Shown here piece after piece: positions 43,840 to 55,522 of a DNA stretch of 64,000 nucleotides. Origin of the DNA: Gonatopus flavifemur (lineage: Eukaryota > Arthropoda > Insecta > Hymenoptera > Dryinidae); contig JAFFJZ010000013.1 in assembly GCA_018340375.1 (NCBI GenBank), positions 1,364,001 to 1,428,000 on the forward strand, written 5' to 3'. Position 1 is the stretch's first letter, and each line of letters opens with the position of its first letter. The translations under genes and the position numbers were made by a program. The notes beneath the pieces were generated by a model. It was not told the DNA's origin. It did not search any database and worked only from the letters and a program-made list of their open reading frames with translations.

Positions 43840-45778
43840 AATTTTTTCAAAAATTTCTCTTTTTAGGGAAGATAACGTTACGTATGTAACAGCTGACTTG
43901 GAACGTACAAAGAAGAAGAGGCAACAAGCGAATAACTCCAAACGAGTGTATGTGTATAGCGTAGGTATACTTATCTTTGCGCAAATGTGACAGGTATACC
44001 ACACGCAAACGTAGGCTCACGAACAAGACCTCCTCCCACGCGTTCAGGCGACTCACACAAGCAGGCGCATGGCAGAAGAGAGAGCGTCAACGCCGAGACA
44101 AAGGAAGTCGCAAGCGGCCGATGACGTAGAAGGGTTAGGCGGGAATCGATGAAAATGTGTGCATGTACATTAGGGTGGTCCTTATTCATAGGGGAAACAA
44201 TTTTTCTGTCATTTTCATTCACGACACCCCTCAGATCGTTGCTGTTTGGTATGAAAAAAAATCATGCCAAGTTCTAGCTCATTTAGATAGAAAGAAGTGG
44301 TGGCGCAGAGCTTGTGAAAATGGAGTCAAAACATCATATTGTTGAAAAAAACCGGTACTGAGGCTGATGATGAAGATTTCATGAGAAACTAAATTTCATC
44401 AAAATTATATGCATTGTATGGACAAAATACCCTGTAAAAAATTTCTTCGTAGATTTTCAGAAAAAGTTTGGAAGTTTCTTACATAGCCATTATTTTATAA
44501 ATTTCCAAACAAAATTTCGGTGAAATCGAAAAATTTTGGTCAATTGACCAAATTTCTCTGTAGTGTTACAAGAAAAGTTTGGAAAACAAAATAATGGTGA
44601 TGTCAAAAACTTTCAAACTGTTTTACTTGTAATACAAATTGCTTTTGATTTCCATTTTTCGTCAATTTTTCATTGAAATCTCCCATAAGTTCGACTCCTC
44701 TTTCTGCAGCATCGTTGACAACTCTCAGATGTTTGACGATATCTAGTCCAATATTGAAGTTTTCATCGTTTTCCCATGTCGAAGGGGTTTTGTTCAAAAA
44801 TTCAGTATTGATATTCAACCTTTTGAAAAAATTGATAGATGTTGGTTGAATGAATTGTTCCAGTCCGCTCTTTATACAATGTTTGACATTTCTTGGTACC
44901 ATTACAAATTTTTTATTACCAACAGATAAAGATTCCTCCAGATCTTCGTCCCACTGTTGTAATGCTTGCACCATTAGTTCTTCAATATCTGCTGGGACGT
45001 TTTCATCAAAAAATGCAAGAGCTGCATCCTCTGAGGATAAATACCATGAATGATTACAAAATTTGCTCATAGCAATTTGACTAATTTGTGTATCATTTTT
45101 GTATTCAGAAAGACTTTTCAAAAATTCAAAATCCTGACAAGGAGCTTCAACGGGACTTGGAGAATTGATCCAAGCTTTAACATATATACAGGCCAGAAAA
45201 ATGCAGATATTTCGGATTCCTGATTCTTGGATGCTTGTTAATTTGAATTCATATCGGAAAAGGAATATTCTGAAGCAGTAAATGGCTTCAGCCATCCATC
45301 TGGCGTGATGGCAGGCTCCTGGAACTCTAGAAGATATTCCTCTAGGTGGAATACCACCAAGGAATATAATAGTCATTTCAAGGAGTTCTCGATAATCCTC
45401 TCTGGGAAGATTCTTTTGTACATTTTCCAGAGCAAACATTCTTATATCATCTGCGAAGTCTTGTAATTTTCCACGGACAATAGAATCTGCCATACCGGCC
45501 CTGAAATTCTGCAAATCGATTTTGTACCATGCTTCCCGGAAAAGTTTGAAAATGTTGACATTTGGACCAGTAGACGTTTCTGGGAATATCGTGTCAAACA
45601 CGCTTCTTCAAACAATTTCGTATATGTGATGCCGACATGGTAAGTATAGGATATCTCTTCCTAATTCCTGTACCAACAAAATACGAGCCCCTTTCAATCG
45701 GACTGTATTTGACGCAGTTGTATCGCAACATAATGCTTGCACTTTATTTTCTAAATTCCACTCTTGCAAAGCGTGGTA

Positions 45779-46976
45779 CGAGGTGTGTTCAAAAAGTAAG
45801 GTGACTTTTCAAATTTCGCGGGCAACGTACTTTCGATTATCGATTTTTTGTTTTGTTATGTTGGCACACTCTTCCCGAACATCTGTACCAAGTTTCAAGT
45901 GTATAGCATTCCTTGTTTTGTTGTGAGAGGCGTAAAGGTTATGAGTGTTTTGCGTGCTCGGCGATTCCTTGCTATCGAAAAATATGGATCAAAGGATTTG
46001 CATCAAATTTTGTGTAAAAAATGAGATAAAGTGCTCCGAAACACTTAAAATGTTGACAGTAGGTGAAACTGTCCTGAGTAAAAAAAATGTTTACAAGTGG
46101 TACAAACTCTCCCAAGATGACCGGGAAGATGCCAATGACGAGCCTCGCTCTGGACGCCCAAGCACGTCAACAACTGATAAAAACGTTCAAGCAGTGAAGA
46201 AAATTGTTTTGGAAAATCGTCGAATCACTATCAGAAAAGTTGCTGAGGATGTTGGTGTATCGCTTGGCTCGTGCCATGAAATTTTTTCTCACGTTTTGGG
46301 CATGAGACGTGTGTCAGCGAAGATCATGGGTATATGGTTATGATGTCGAAACCAAAGTCCAATCGTCCCAATGGAAGACCCCAGATGAGCCAAGACCGAA
46401 AAAAGCACGCCAAGTTCGATCAAATGTCAAAGTTTTGCTCACTGTTTTCTTCGATTACCATGGCGTGGTGCATCAGGAGTTCTTACCATATGGTCGTACG
46501 GTCAATAAACAGTGTTATCTTGAAGTTATGTGCCGTTTGCGAGAAGCAATACGAAGAAAACGTCCAGAATTATGGAAAAATAATTCATGGCTTTTGCATC
46601 ACGATAATGCCCCTGCTCACTCATCTTTGCTTGTGAGAGATTTTTTGGCCAAAAACAACACCACAATCATGCCTCAGCCACCATATTCACCGGATTTGGC
46701 CCCATGTGACTTTTTCTTGTTCCCAAAACTAAAGAGACCTATGAAAGGACGGAGATTTGCAACGATTAGAGAGATGAAGACTGCATCGCTGGAAGAGCTC
46801 AAGGCTATACCGAGAAGTGCTTATGAGAAGTGCTCTGAGGATTGGAAGAACCGTTGGCATAAGTGTATTGTATCTGAGGGGGATTACTTTGAAGGGGACA
46901 ACATAAATATTGATAAATAAATGAATATTTTTCCTTAAAAATACAGAGTCACCTTACTTTTTGAACACACACCTCG
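45779..46976 (+). mobile_element. Mariner element with internal deletion (1,198 bp)
   Basis: Terminal inverted repeats start CGAGGTGTGTTCAAAAAG (45,779) and end CTTTTTGAACACACACCTCG (46,976), differing by a 2-base slip. TA flanks both sides (45,777-45,778 and 46,977-46,978). It splits the transposase gene of the hAT-like element exactly between ...GTGMDQALAVY and HALQEWNLENK. Confidence 0.95.
45985..46920 (+). pseudogene. Mariner transposase, internally deleted
   Basis: The start near 45,985 reads MDQRICIKFCVKNEIKCSET, then VYKWYKLSQDDREDAND, RSGRPSTSTTDKNVQAVKKI and VGVSLGSCHEIFSHVLGMRR. After RRVSAKI the frame changes and reads SWVYGYDVETKVQSSQW, RSNVKVLLTVFFDYHGVVHQ, LHHDNAPAHSSLLVRDFL (second D) and QPPYSPDLAPCDFFLFPKLK (third D, 34 residues on). 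About 45 codons containing the first catalytic Asp (normally TGDES) are deleted, so the protein cannot be active. The C-terminus CIVSEGDYFEGDNINIDK is preserved. Confidence 0.93.
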
Positions 46977-48673
46977 TAAACTGCAAGTGCTTGATCCATC
47001 CCAGTACCCGATGGGATTTGAGGGACACCCAGTAGTTTTTCCACTCCTTCACATGTAACGATAACCGGCAGCCGATCGACCAATTCTTTTCCCATCAATG
47101 CAGGAAGCATTGTCCCATCCCAATGAACAGTAACTGCATTCTTCTCCATGTTGGTAAATTCTTGATGGAGTTTCAAAGCATGCTCTTAACACAAGCGTTT
47201 ACGACAGTTACGAATAGATGATCGATTAATTACCAGATTATTTACATCTTGATGAAGTGCTTCAGCAGTAGCAGTTAATAAATTAACTGCGTCTCTATCA
47301 CTCACTTTGCACCCGTCAAGTGCTGCTACGAGTTGAGTAGTAATAAACGTTATAGCACCTCGCTTTTTTTAGGATTACTTGGGCCTGGTTCGCTCTCCGG
47401 TTCCATAACGTGAGTATTGGTGTTCGAATTCTCAATGCGATCAAAGAACATGTTGCTAGAATCACTTTCCTCTCCATCACTACTTGGAGATGAGAATTCT
47501 ACTGTTTGCACTGGAATAAGGAAAGGAGACATATTCAAATGACTCGAATGAAATCTCATTACCATTGTCATAGAAACATTACGTGGGAATTCTCATTCAG
47601 ATACACAGAGAAAAAGAATCATTTGACTCTCTCAAATATTGATTTCAATTGGTCCGAATAAATATTCATCAGAGAAAAAAAAATTCAGGTTTATTTCACT
47701 GCAACAAATTTGATGAAATTATAATGAAGATTTGTTTCTTTTTTTCTTATAAATACTCATTTAGATCTATTGACATCAATATTCATCTCAGTCCAATAAT
47801 TATTTTATCCGTGCGGTCCTCAGAATGTGCTTTATATTGACTCACAGTACGTTGATTCTGTTCCTCTCCATCGCTGTTCTCTCAGCTGTTCTTGATGCTT
47901 CCGAACTGATTGTTCCCTCTCTCTCTCCATTAGAATTCGATCTGTTCCCATCAATGATCCAGGGTGCCCTTTCTTCCTCTGATTAATGAGAAAACCTCGA
48001 TCTTGTGGGTCAATCATTTGCAAAGCTGAAGCATGAGCAATATCAAAAAGATCATCAAGTTTTGCAATAAAGGGATTCTCCTTCTCGATTTGCATTTCAT
48101 TTCGACGGTTACACGATTTTTGTAGCATTTTCCATTCATTATAGAGGGCTTCCACTTTTCCTACGCAATGCTGAGTTTTCCGTGTCGGGATTCTTCCTTT
48201 CTCCCAAAAAATTTTCACTTCTTTCACTACCAAAAATGCACTAGAGCGCAAATTCAACTTGACTTTACGTGAATTATGAAGTAGCACTTCAAGTACTTGA
48301 CCATTACATGGCAATTTGGCACACAGTCATCGTGTTGTATTAGGTAAATTAAATCACAGCTTCTTGTTTCCATTTGTCATGCAATTATCCACTCAATTTG
48401 TTAGCGTGCAATATCGTATGAGACTGGTAGTGAAGAAATCGGGCCTAATATGAAAACCACGTACCGTATTCTGTATAGCTGTTTTATATTGTTTAGATAT
48501 CACATGAGGAGCCTTCACTAAGAAAATGACACATCATAGTTTTTCTATAACAATCAGTATATTGATTGTGACAGAAAAACTAAACAACAAACATGAAACA
48601 ACATTTGATCTTGCGGTCATTACTGTTCGCACAAAAGTGACTGACTCCAATTCAATTATCGTAGGACCAGGGG

Positions 48674-48876
48674 GCATGAACTCGGATGAACAATTGTCAG
48701 ACTGGTTACAGCGCCGCCGTATGGTGGATCGCTTGAAGTAATTTCACATGGATACACTGACACAAATCATGAAACTCTCTGAACTTGTGTTAGTGTATCC
48801 ATGTGAAGTTATTTCAAGTTTTCCACCGTTCGGTGGCGCTGTAACCAGTCTAAAAATTGTTCATCTGAGTTTATGC
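48674..48876. repeat. 203-bp hairpin inside the hAT-like element
   Basis: Arms 48,674-48,765 and 48,785-48,876 are complementary with a 19-base loop. They include perfect stretches ttcacatggatacac / gtgtatccatgtgaa and gactggttacagcgcc / ggcgctgtaaccagtc. It lies between the right terminus and the transposase start, and could be a small MITE nested in the transposon or a structured leader. Confidence 0.85.
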
Positions 48877-49700
48877 TCTCTGGGAGGAATATTTTCAGTC
48901 TCAAGAAAAGTTGACATGATTTATGATTGTTATTGCAGTGAAAAAACATATTCCGGCCTTGTATTAACAATTAATATACATTCATAAGCGTTCCTGATAA
49001 ATCGTAATTTTATATCTAATTCGTCATATTTAATTGAAAAATGTTCGACCCAATCTAATACAAGTGAACATAGTAGAACAATCGAAGATTTCTCATACTC
49101 TGAATCTAATCTGGGGGTGGGAATGAGCCTTGATATAGGAAATCTATGGTTCAATGAGCTGTTCTCCAAAAAACCGTATAGGAAGATTCTTTATCACGCC
49201 TAGAGCGCTTCGGGATCCTTAATACAGTCTTTTTCCACTGTATGATCCACAACTCCTATAACTGTGATCTGTATTCAGTACTATTCAGTGTTAAGACTCA
49301 ATTGAATCTGCATTGTCATATCCCTTATTGAGTATTGAATATCTTTTGTATAGATATCATGAAAGTTTCACAGAAAATCCAAATTTTAGGAATTTCAAAT
49401 GCTTTGCGCCACGGGTTCCCTTCATCCGATTGAGCTAAAATTTGGCACGAATTTTTTTCTCATCCAGTGTCATCATTCGAAGGAGTGTCATGAAACAAAA
49501 TCAAAAGTTGAAAAATAAGGACCACCCTTATGTACATGCGTCAGTCTTTGCCTTAGCGACAACGAGAAACGTCGAACCAGAACCAAGCTGATTATGTCAA
49601 AGCGAACGAAGCATAGAGCGAGGTCAAATACAGACCGTTTGCGAACGAAACAAGAAGAGAAGAACGGTTATCACTCAACGAACAAAGAAACGAGCCAGAG

Positions 49701-49719
49701 AATCCGGCTCGAAGGACCA
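49701..49719 (-). other. Primer-binding site, perfect tRNA-Tyr match (BEL copy 1)
   Basis: The plus strand reads AATCCGGCTCGAAGGACCA, identical to the 3' end of insect tRNA-Tyr with CCA. The minus strand is therefore its complement, 7 bases inside the 5' LTR. This is where first-strand synthesis would be primed. Confidence 0.88.
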
Positions 49720-49726
49720 GAAAAAA

Positions 49727-50350
49727 TGAAATGGAATTGGATGGTGAAATGTATGAAAATTGATTATCCAAAGAAATGTTAAATTAACAAATAACTTCAA
49801 TGAAACAATTCCAAATAAAAGAAATGTCGACTCTCGACTCGGTTCTTTGTTATAAAAAGTGATGTACAAAAGTGCATATAAGCACAAAAGGTCGCACTTC
49901 CCGAGTAGGAAATCATGAACTCGTTTAGATAATAACTAACGCGGAGCCGTTTCTTCACGTCGAGCAAATCGGATCAGTGAGTTGCCGCGAATCTCGCATA
50001 AACCTTTTCACAAACCGTAATTATACAGGCATAGGGCCATGCACCCCAAACAAACTCAACAAAGTAGTATTTTAAGCGAGTTAACAATTTTACCACAAAC
50101 TATAACCCCCTAGCACACGCGTGAGCGCAAACAAAGAGAGCTCACTGCCCGATACGCGACGAATACAGATCAAGAGGCTCGAGAGAACGCTTCGCAACGA
50201 CTGATTCGAAATCGATTGAATTTGAAACAGATCAAGCGGGTACTTACTGCTAACGAACATTCACGTACACATACTTACTCCACACCTAAGAGAGCGTGAC
50301 CGAAACACCTTATGCAGGCGCGAGTTTAAAATCAAGCTATTTCCATAACA
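49727..50350 (-). repeat. 5' LTR of BEL copy 1
   Basis: 624 bp with the same ends as the 3' LTR (TGAAATGGAATTGG; CTATTTCCATAACA), followed by the duplicated ATACT. Substitutions relative to the 3' LTR are scattered with no large indel. Confidence 0.95.
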
Positions 50351-50355
50351 ATACT

Positions 50356-52883
50356 GATGAAAAATAATCTTTTCAATTGAGAGAAATCTATATGAAAAAT
50401 ATAATTGAAGCACAATTGAATTTGCGCAATTCAAATTACTCAAGAGGAAATTTTAATTTTATCTTGCATGGTACTTTATAAACCGTGAAAATCGAATAAC
50501 TCACGACTCCTGAACTCCATTATTCGCTCCTACGATTTGCCTTTCCCACAAAATGTCCTCTGGTGAAAAATATTATTCATACACATAACACTTCGCTTGT
50601 TTCATTGAATCAGGTGTTCCAATAATCCTTTTCATAAATTCTGCAATTCTTTATCTCTTAGTAGAGAAAATACATGAACTTTTTTCCCAGGTTGGTCGAT
50701 TCGTATATGCAATTTGAAATGATACACCTTTTTCTGATCAACTCATTGGGCTTTGATATTTGATTATTGTTATTTAATTGAATCCCCACATCTCTGAAAA
50801 ACTCTGAATCTTTCTGAAAATCACTGAGACTCTCTGGGAAGCTATGAACATCTCTGAAATCCTCTGAAAAACTCTTCACTGAAAATCTCTTAGGATTTCA
50901 GCGATTCTCAGCGAATGTTCTCCACCAGCGTTGATTTGGTCTCGGCGGATTCCAGGTTCATTCATCTAAATACTCCACTACGACTGATTTGCCGCCGATG
51001 TTGAGGTCCATTCAATGGTACGTTTTCGGTCCGAAGGATTCATGAATTACCTTTAATGATATGGTCAACTCTCAGTGAAGAACTTTTTCATGTCGACTTT
51101 CTCACCAGACAATCACCAAATTCCGACCGAATCTGAAAATCACCGAAAATTGATTGATTTGTTCCGATCATTTTGAACCCATCAGGGAACCGCGAACCAA
51201 CCGACTTCATTTTTTACATCGGCAATAATCGCGGGCATGTTGTTTCAAAAAGTAAACTTCCGACCGGTGAAAATCGTACAACGGTTGGGACGTTCTTGGT
51301 TGTCAGCCGCAAAGCAACCAAGGAACGATCATGAGGACCATTTTTGTATCCTAGTACTGATGTTGGTTTTTGTCCAACCACGAACCGAACCAATGGACCA
51401 ACTTGATCCCTCCCATCGGTGGGCATTTTGTTGGAAAATATAACTAAACTTCAACCGATGAAGGATTTTCAACATTCGCTATAGTATTGGTTCTCAACCT
51501 GATAGCAACCAGAAATTGACCTCCAGAAGCATTTTGTATTTTGCTGATATTGGTTCTCCTGATCCAAACACGGACCAAACTGGATCCAATCAGCAGCACT
51601 CAACATCAGGTAACTCCATGGCTGTCAGGAAGCATCCGAAAACCAACCAAATAGTTTCTTGATCCGTGGTAATTCTGTGCATTTCGTTCCACGAAGTAAC
51701 CAGACTTCTACCGATGAAGAATTCCCAAATTTCGGTACGGTCCTATTCCCCAGTCAGAATTGACCATGGGGATGATTCTTGTACTTCAGCAGCAGCAGCA
51801 GCAGCAGCAGGAGTTCAAAGTTCATACGAAATAGAGACGTTCGTAGAATGTACGAATGAGATACGAGAAACATATGATGGAAGTTCATGGAATATTGGAA
51901 TGAGAGTATTTTAAATATACTTAGCACTTACATGGTACATTCAGAATCCACGATTTCCATGTAATCAACGTCCGATTGACGATACCATCATACCATCATA
52001 TATTTGATCACATTTGTTTGATGAACATGCATCGCATCTATGAACCGGTCTCTTGGAATGTACATAGCACGTATTTCGAATATTCTGAGGACGCTCATAG
52101 TATAATCTGGTGCTACATGGGTATGTTTGGTGATATCACTCATTTGACCCACAAATTTGATTTACAAATGTACGTTTTGGGGATTTTCTTATACATATAT
52201 TACCAAAATTTGCCCAAAACTCCACCTATCCAAGTACAGACTGTTCACAAAAACTATTGGTCATTATATATATCTATATCATATGGTTAGGGAAAGTCAC
52301 GAACGCGAGGGGTTATTTAACTATAGTAAAACCAATTCCTAACCAAAATACGACTAAACCGAAAAATGACCAATTTCTCACCAAGAACTTGGGTGGAAAC
52401 GGAGTCACTAGGGCTGTGGCCCTGAAATTCGTCTGGAAATAATTCATTCAAGTTTGGTATATCATTATAATACCGAGTGGTCATGATCTCGAATCGTCGT
52501 GACCACCCCGAATTGAAAAATATAAGTTTTAATATTAATCAGAGAATTGACCACTTTCATCGTGAAAAATTGATTTCTCTCACTTACTATGTGTTAACAC
52601 ATAATTATTTTCGATCGAAGTAGCCAAGGATTCCATGTATATTAGAATTTATATTCCTGTATTCGGTACTGTGCACATTCAGCATCACAACAATTCAGGA
52701 TTATGACAGTTCGGTATTGTCCTCGGTAGACCGCGATTATCCCGCAAGAGTGTTGGAATAAAAGTTGCTGTTCGGACTTTCGATCTGATGGGTGGTTGCC
52801 TTAGTTGTATCAGAATGTTGTATACATACTAAGCACGTTCGTGTATATCTAGATATCCATTCATCCATACTACTAAACTATCA
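50356..52883. other. Unassigned sequence with a degenerate tandem repeat
   Basis: No gene is supported. Short Ser/Leu-rich frames at 50,790-50,890 come from a tctctgaaa-like simple repeat. A (CAG)8 tract lies at 51,787-51,810. The stretch 52,620-52,790 has cccgcaagagtg, ttggaataaaag, reminiscent of an LTR poly(A)-signal region, but no pair or ends are visible. Confidence 0.35.
51233..51720. repeat. Degenerate tandem repeat, 3 copies of ~190-250 bp
   Basis: Unit starts are gggcatgttgtttcaaaaag (51,233), gggcattttgttggaaaata (51,421) and gtgcatttcgttccacgaag (51,676). Each is followed by a ...cttc-accg-tgaa block and an aaccaa-rich stretch. Not coding. Confidence 0.65.
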
Positions 52884-53018
52884 CAATGTGTGTCCCATCA
52901 GATTACTTCTCCTTTTGACGACATGTTCCAGAAAATTTAATTCTTCATTTACCCTCAAGTACTACTTCATTTTCACCTTTCTTTATCCACTTTATTCTGA
53001 GCATCTTTCTATGATACA
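52884..53018 (-). mobile_element. RTE-like LINE internal fragment
   Basis: The words tgtgtgtcccatcagattac, ttctccttttgacgacatgt, tttatccactttattctgag and catctttctatgata follow the LINE copies at 16,318-16,450 and 2,767-2,900. It covers only the C-terminal region around FEMWCYRRMLRIKW. It has neither end. Confidence 0.85.
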
Positions 53019-54071
53019 CTGAGAGAAACAATTACTAATACCAAGAAAATATATTAGTCAATATTTTCAACTCTCATCCCACAATCAGGGTTACGGTAAC
53101 CCTGTAAGATTTTCAAATGCTCGCGCCTCTGCAAGAGCAAAAGGTGGGAGGAAGAAAATTTCAGACTCACATCACCAGACCTCCGTTGGATGGGATCAGT
53201 GCGTTCTTAGAAACCACAGTGCGCACAAAGTACGTTGAGAACAGGGTAATTTTCACCCAGTTTAGGTTACGTTACAATATCGTGTGTTTGATCAAAATCA
53301 CATTTGCATGAAAATTATTCTATGTAGCGTATTATCATATTTTCATGTATCATATAATCTACAAATGCCGAATTAGTTGATTGGGAGTGGTTTCTGTTAG
53401 TAATTTATAAGGTGCTTGCACGTATTCTGGATATTAACATCCATACTCCGTTTTTGGATCGTGTACAAACCAATTTTCCCACAGAACTTGTTTGGAGGTG
53501 ATGTATATCATGTGGCAGATTACGTCCGTTGGCGATTATTGCAATGTATGTGTGTATGGATTACGAATGATTTGAATCGAATCAATCAATGAATTTATTA
53601 TTGTATTTGAAGTCCACGCAACTCGAAAAATCATCATTTTCGATATACTTGAGAAATGTACTTATTACGGTGGATCAGGAAACTGTTTCAGCGCTTCGGA
53701 ATACAAAGTTTCTCCTCTCAGAAACCCGCTACATCATCTTTGGAATCCTCTTTCTTCGAGCAAGAATGCACTCTTGGAAAAAACAAGATTCTTATCGAGA
53801 ATTTGAGCTGACTGCTTTATATATATATCGCTTTACATTCTTTTTCCGAAGAAAGATACGATCTACTCATGTATATCATCTTTGAGTGGGGGAAACTTCA
53901 TATCATTTGAGAAAAAGGCAATCAGTTTTGTCACATCCCAGCCGGAGATATGAGCGATCAAATTTGCAGGGTTACACTGACGCATGTTTGTAGGCTACGT
54001 CACTTTGTCATAGTTTGTAGGCTGAGGTTTGAGAATATATGTATATCCTTGAATGCAGGTAATATGGTGTG

Positions 54072-54210
54072 GAGCCAAGAGAAATTTTCTTGAATCAAGA
54101 AAATATTTTCTCAATTCAAGAAATCTATGCTTGGTTCCAGAAAAATTTTCTCGAATCAAGAGAACATATTTTTAGAGAAATGAATTTCTTGGAACAAGAA
54201 AATATATTGT
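54072..54210. repeat. Cluster of short TTCTTGAATCAAGAA-type palindromes
   Basis: ttttcttgaatcaagaaaat, ctcaattcaagaaa, ttctcgaatcaagagaa and ttcttggaacaagaa recur within 140 bp. The frame they leave open (Ile/Phe/Glu-rich) is a by-product of the repeat. Confidence 0.7.
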
Positions 54211-55522
54211 TCTCCTTCTTCTTCTTCTTATTCTTTGAAAGAAAAATTGAAAAATAGAAGGACTCGTCCGATCCTGATACAAATTGAATGCTTTTTGGGG
54301 AAGGATTTGAAGAAGGTTCTCTGAAAATTTAAATCCATTTGATGGAATCGGTCCACAGATATCTTGAATACAGACAGTCAGATATCCAGACAGACAGGCG
54401 GACAGACGCACAGGCAACCGCACGGACAATAGTCAATAGAACTGTTCAATAGAACAGTTTTGCATGAAATCAAAAACTGTCCAAATTCCATTTGGATTAC
54501 GCAAATATTTCAGAAGATACGGTCAGAGGGTTCGATAGCGGGTGCAATAGGCACGCCTTGCGGGGTATACTATGTATACCGATGAGTGCCCAAGAAGGCA
54601 AGGCCGATATGACTGTATTGTTATGTTGTTGAAGTGTGCATGAATCACTTACATAAACAGGACGGAAATTGAAACTCACGAAGTTTGAATAATCATCGGT
54701 GTTAATTTTCTCAAATGGACTCTTTGGGACTGAAAACATCGTCCACAGCATGTACTGTAAGACTGTGAATCTTTAACAGCTGAGTGTCTCTTTATTCGAT
54801 CACAAATTCGTTTTATTGAACAATTCAAACTTCAGCAACATATATTGTTTGTAAAGTTTTGGAATTTATGGGGCGTATAGGAGGTGAAACACATCAACTT
54901 GACCCGCTCAAAAATCTTCATTTCTCCTCAGATTTCGATGGAATTTGATGAAGTGGTTGTGCTATCGGAGTACATTGGCTGTGCGAAAAAACAAGGTGGC
55001 GTATGAACGGGTTGTTGGAATACAGAGGCCGAGAGTTTTGGGCATGTTTTTTTTTATCAAATCTTAAGTCTCATACATTTGCGTTCCAAGCGAACGCAAT
55101 ACAAGTTTCTCGAAGGATTTTCCGTGTCCTTCCCGATTCGAATAATGTCAATATTGTCAGATAATGATTTGGGTAAGAAAGAGTGATTTTCATGTTGATT
55201 AAAAATTTTGTTGTGAAATCGACATTTTTTAAATTGGGTTCATGAAAAACCTCAATTCCTACTCTCCGAAATGAGAGATCAAACCTTATGAACCTCTTAT
55301 AACTCTTAAAGGAATTACTTCATTGAGACCGACGCAACCCACGGCCCAATTGCACCGAGGTCGATTATCAGTCGCAGCGCGGTGCCGCCTTGCAAACATG
55401 ATGATTCCAGATGGTTCAGCCGGCCGCTAAATTCTCCCGATACCGATAAAGAACCCATACTGCCCCGTTGAGGTGATGACAGCGTAAGAACTGCGTAAAT
55501 ATTTTCTCGGTGAGAATGATCT

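Larger units (their letters stand above)
44603..48314 (-). pseudogene. Transposase-like gene of the hAT-like element, split by a mariner
   Basis: Pieces in order on the minus strand: 48,314-47,832 (KVKLNLRSSAFLVVKEVKIF, HCVGKVEALYNEWKMLQKSC, LDDLFDIAHASALQMIDPQD); 47,571-47,350 (acidic linker); 47,349-46,979 (DRDAVNLLTATAEAL, AVTVHWDGTMLPALMGKELV, CEGVEKLLGVPQIPSGTGMD); then, beyond the mariner, 45,776-45,602 (QALCCDTTASNTVRLKGARI, DILYLPCRHHIYEIV) and 45,601-44,603 (PPRGISSRVPGACHHARWMA, ISQIAMSKFCNHSWYLSSED, RVVNDAAERGVELMGDFNEK). D in HWDG and CDTTASN plus the following CRHH resemble the D...D...C/DxxH layout of hAT/MULE/P-type DDE transposases. It matches a repeated arthropod protein family usually left unnamed. 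Stops at 45,602 and 47,190 break it. Confidence 0.75.
44171..49529 (-). mobile_element. hAT-like DNA transposon (8-bp duplication), holding a mariner
   Basis: Termini TAGGGTGGTCCTTATT (44,171) and AATAAGGACCACCCTT (ending 49,529) are inverted repeats with one mismatch in 16. A perfect 8-bp duplication ATGTACAT flanks it (44,163-44,170 and 49,530-49,537) and fits the hAT preference nTnnnnAn. It sits in the leader of the BEL element. It encodes one multi-part transposase-like gene and is itself interrupted at 45,779-46,976. Without the mariner it is about 4.2 kb. Confidence 0.9.
37889..50350 (-). mobile_element. BEL/Pao retrotransposon copy 1 with nested insertions
   Basis: Two 624-bp LTRs (37,889-38,512 and 49,727-50,350) start TG and end CA. 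A perfect 5-bp duplication ATACT lies outside (37,884-37,888 and 50,351-50,355). The order on the minus strand is 5' LTR, tRNA-Tyr primer site, leader (invaded by a hAT-like element at 44,171-49,529), gag, protease, RT, RNase H, integrase, polypurine tract and 3' LTR. Without the nested DNA the element is ~7.1 kb, a normal BEL/Pao size. By hand I count about 50 differences between the LTRs (~8%), so the insertion is old. Confidence 0.97.

Noticed and set aside
51976..52290. A 104-codon plus-strand frame (aromatic, His-rich) considered as a host gene.
   Set aside because: No recognisable domain, no neighbouring exons with convincing splice sites, AT-rich composition and no relation to a known family. 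Treated as chance.
52620..52800. Possible LTR with cccgcaagagtgttggaataaa.
   Set aside because: Only one copy with unclear ends, no TG...CA pair and no duplication found; not strong enough to call.
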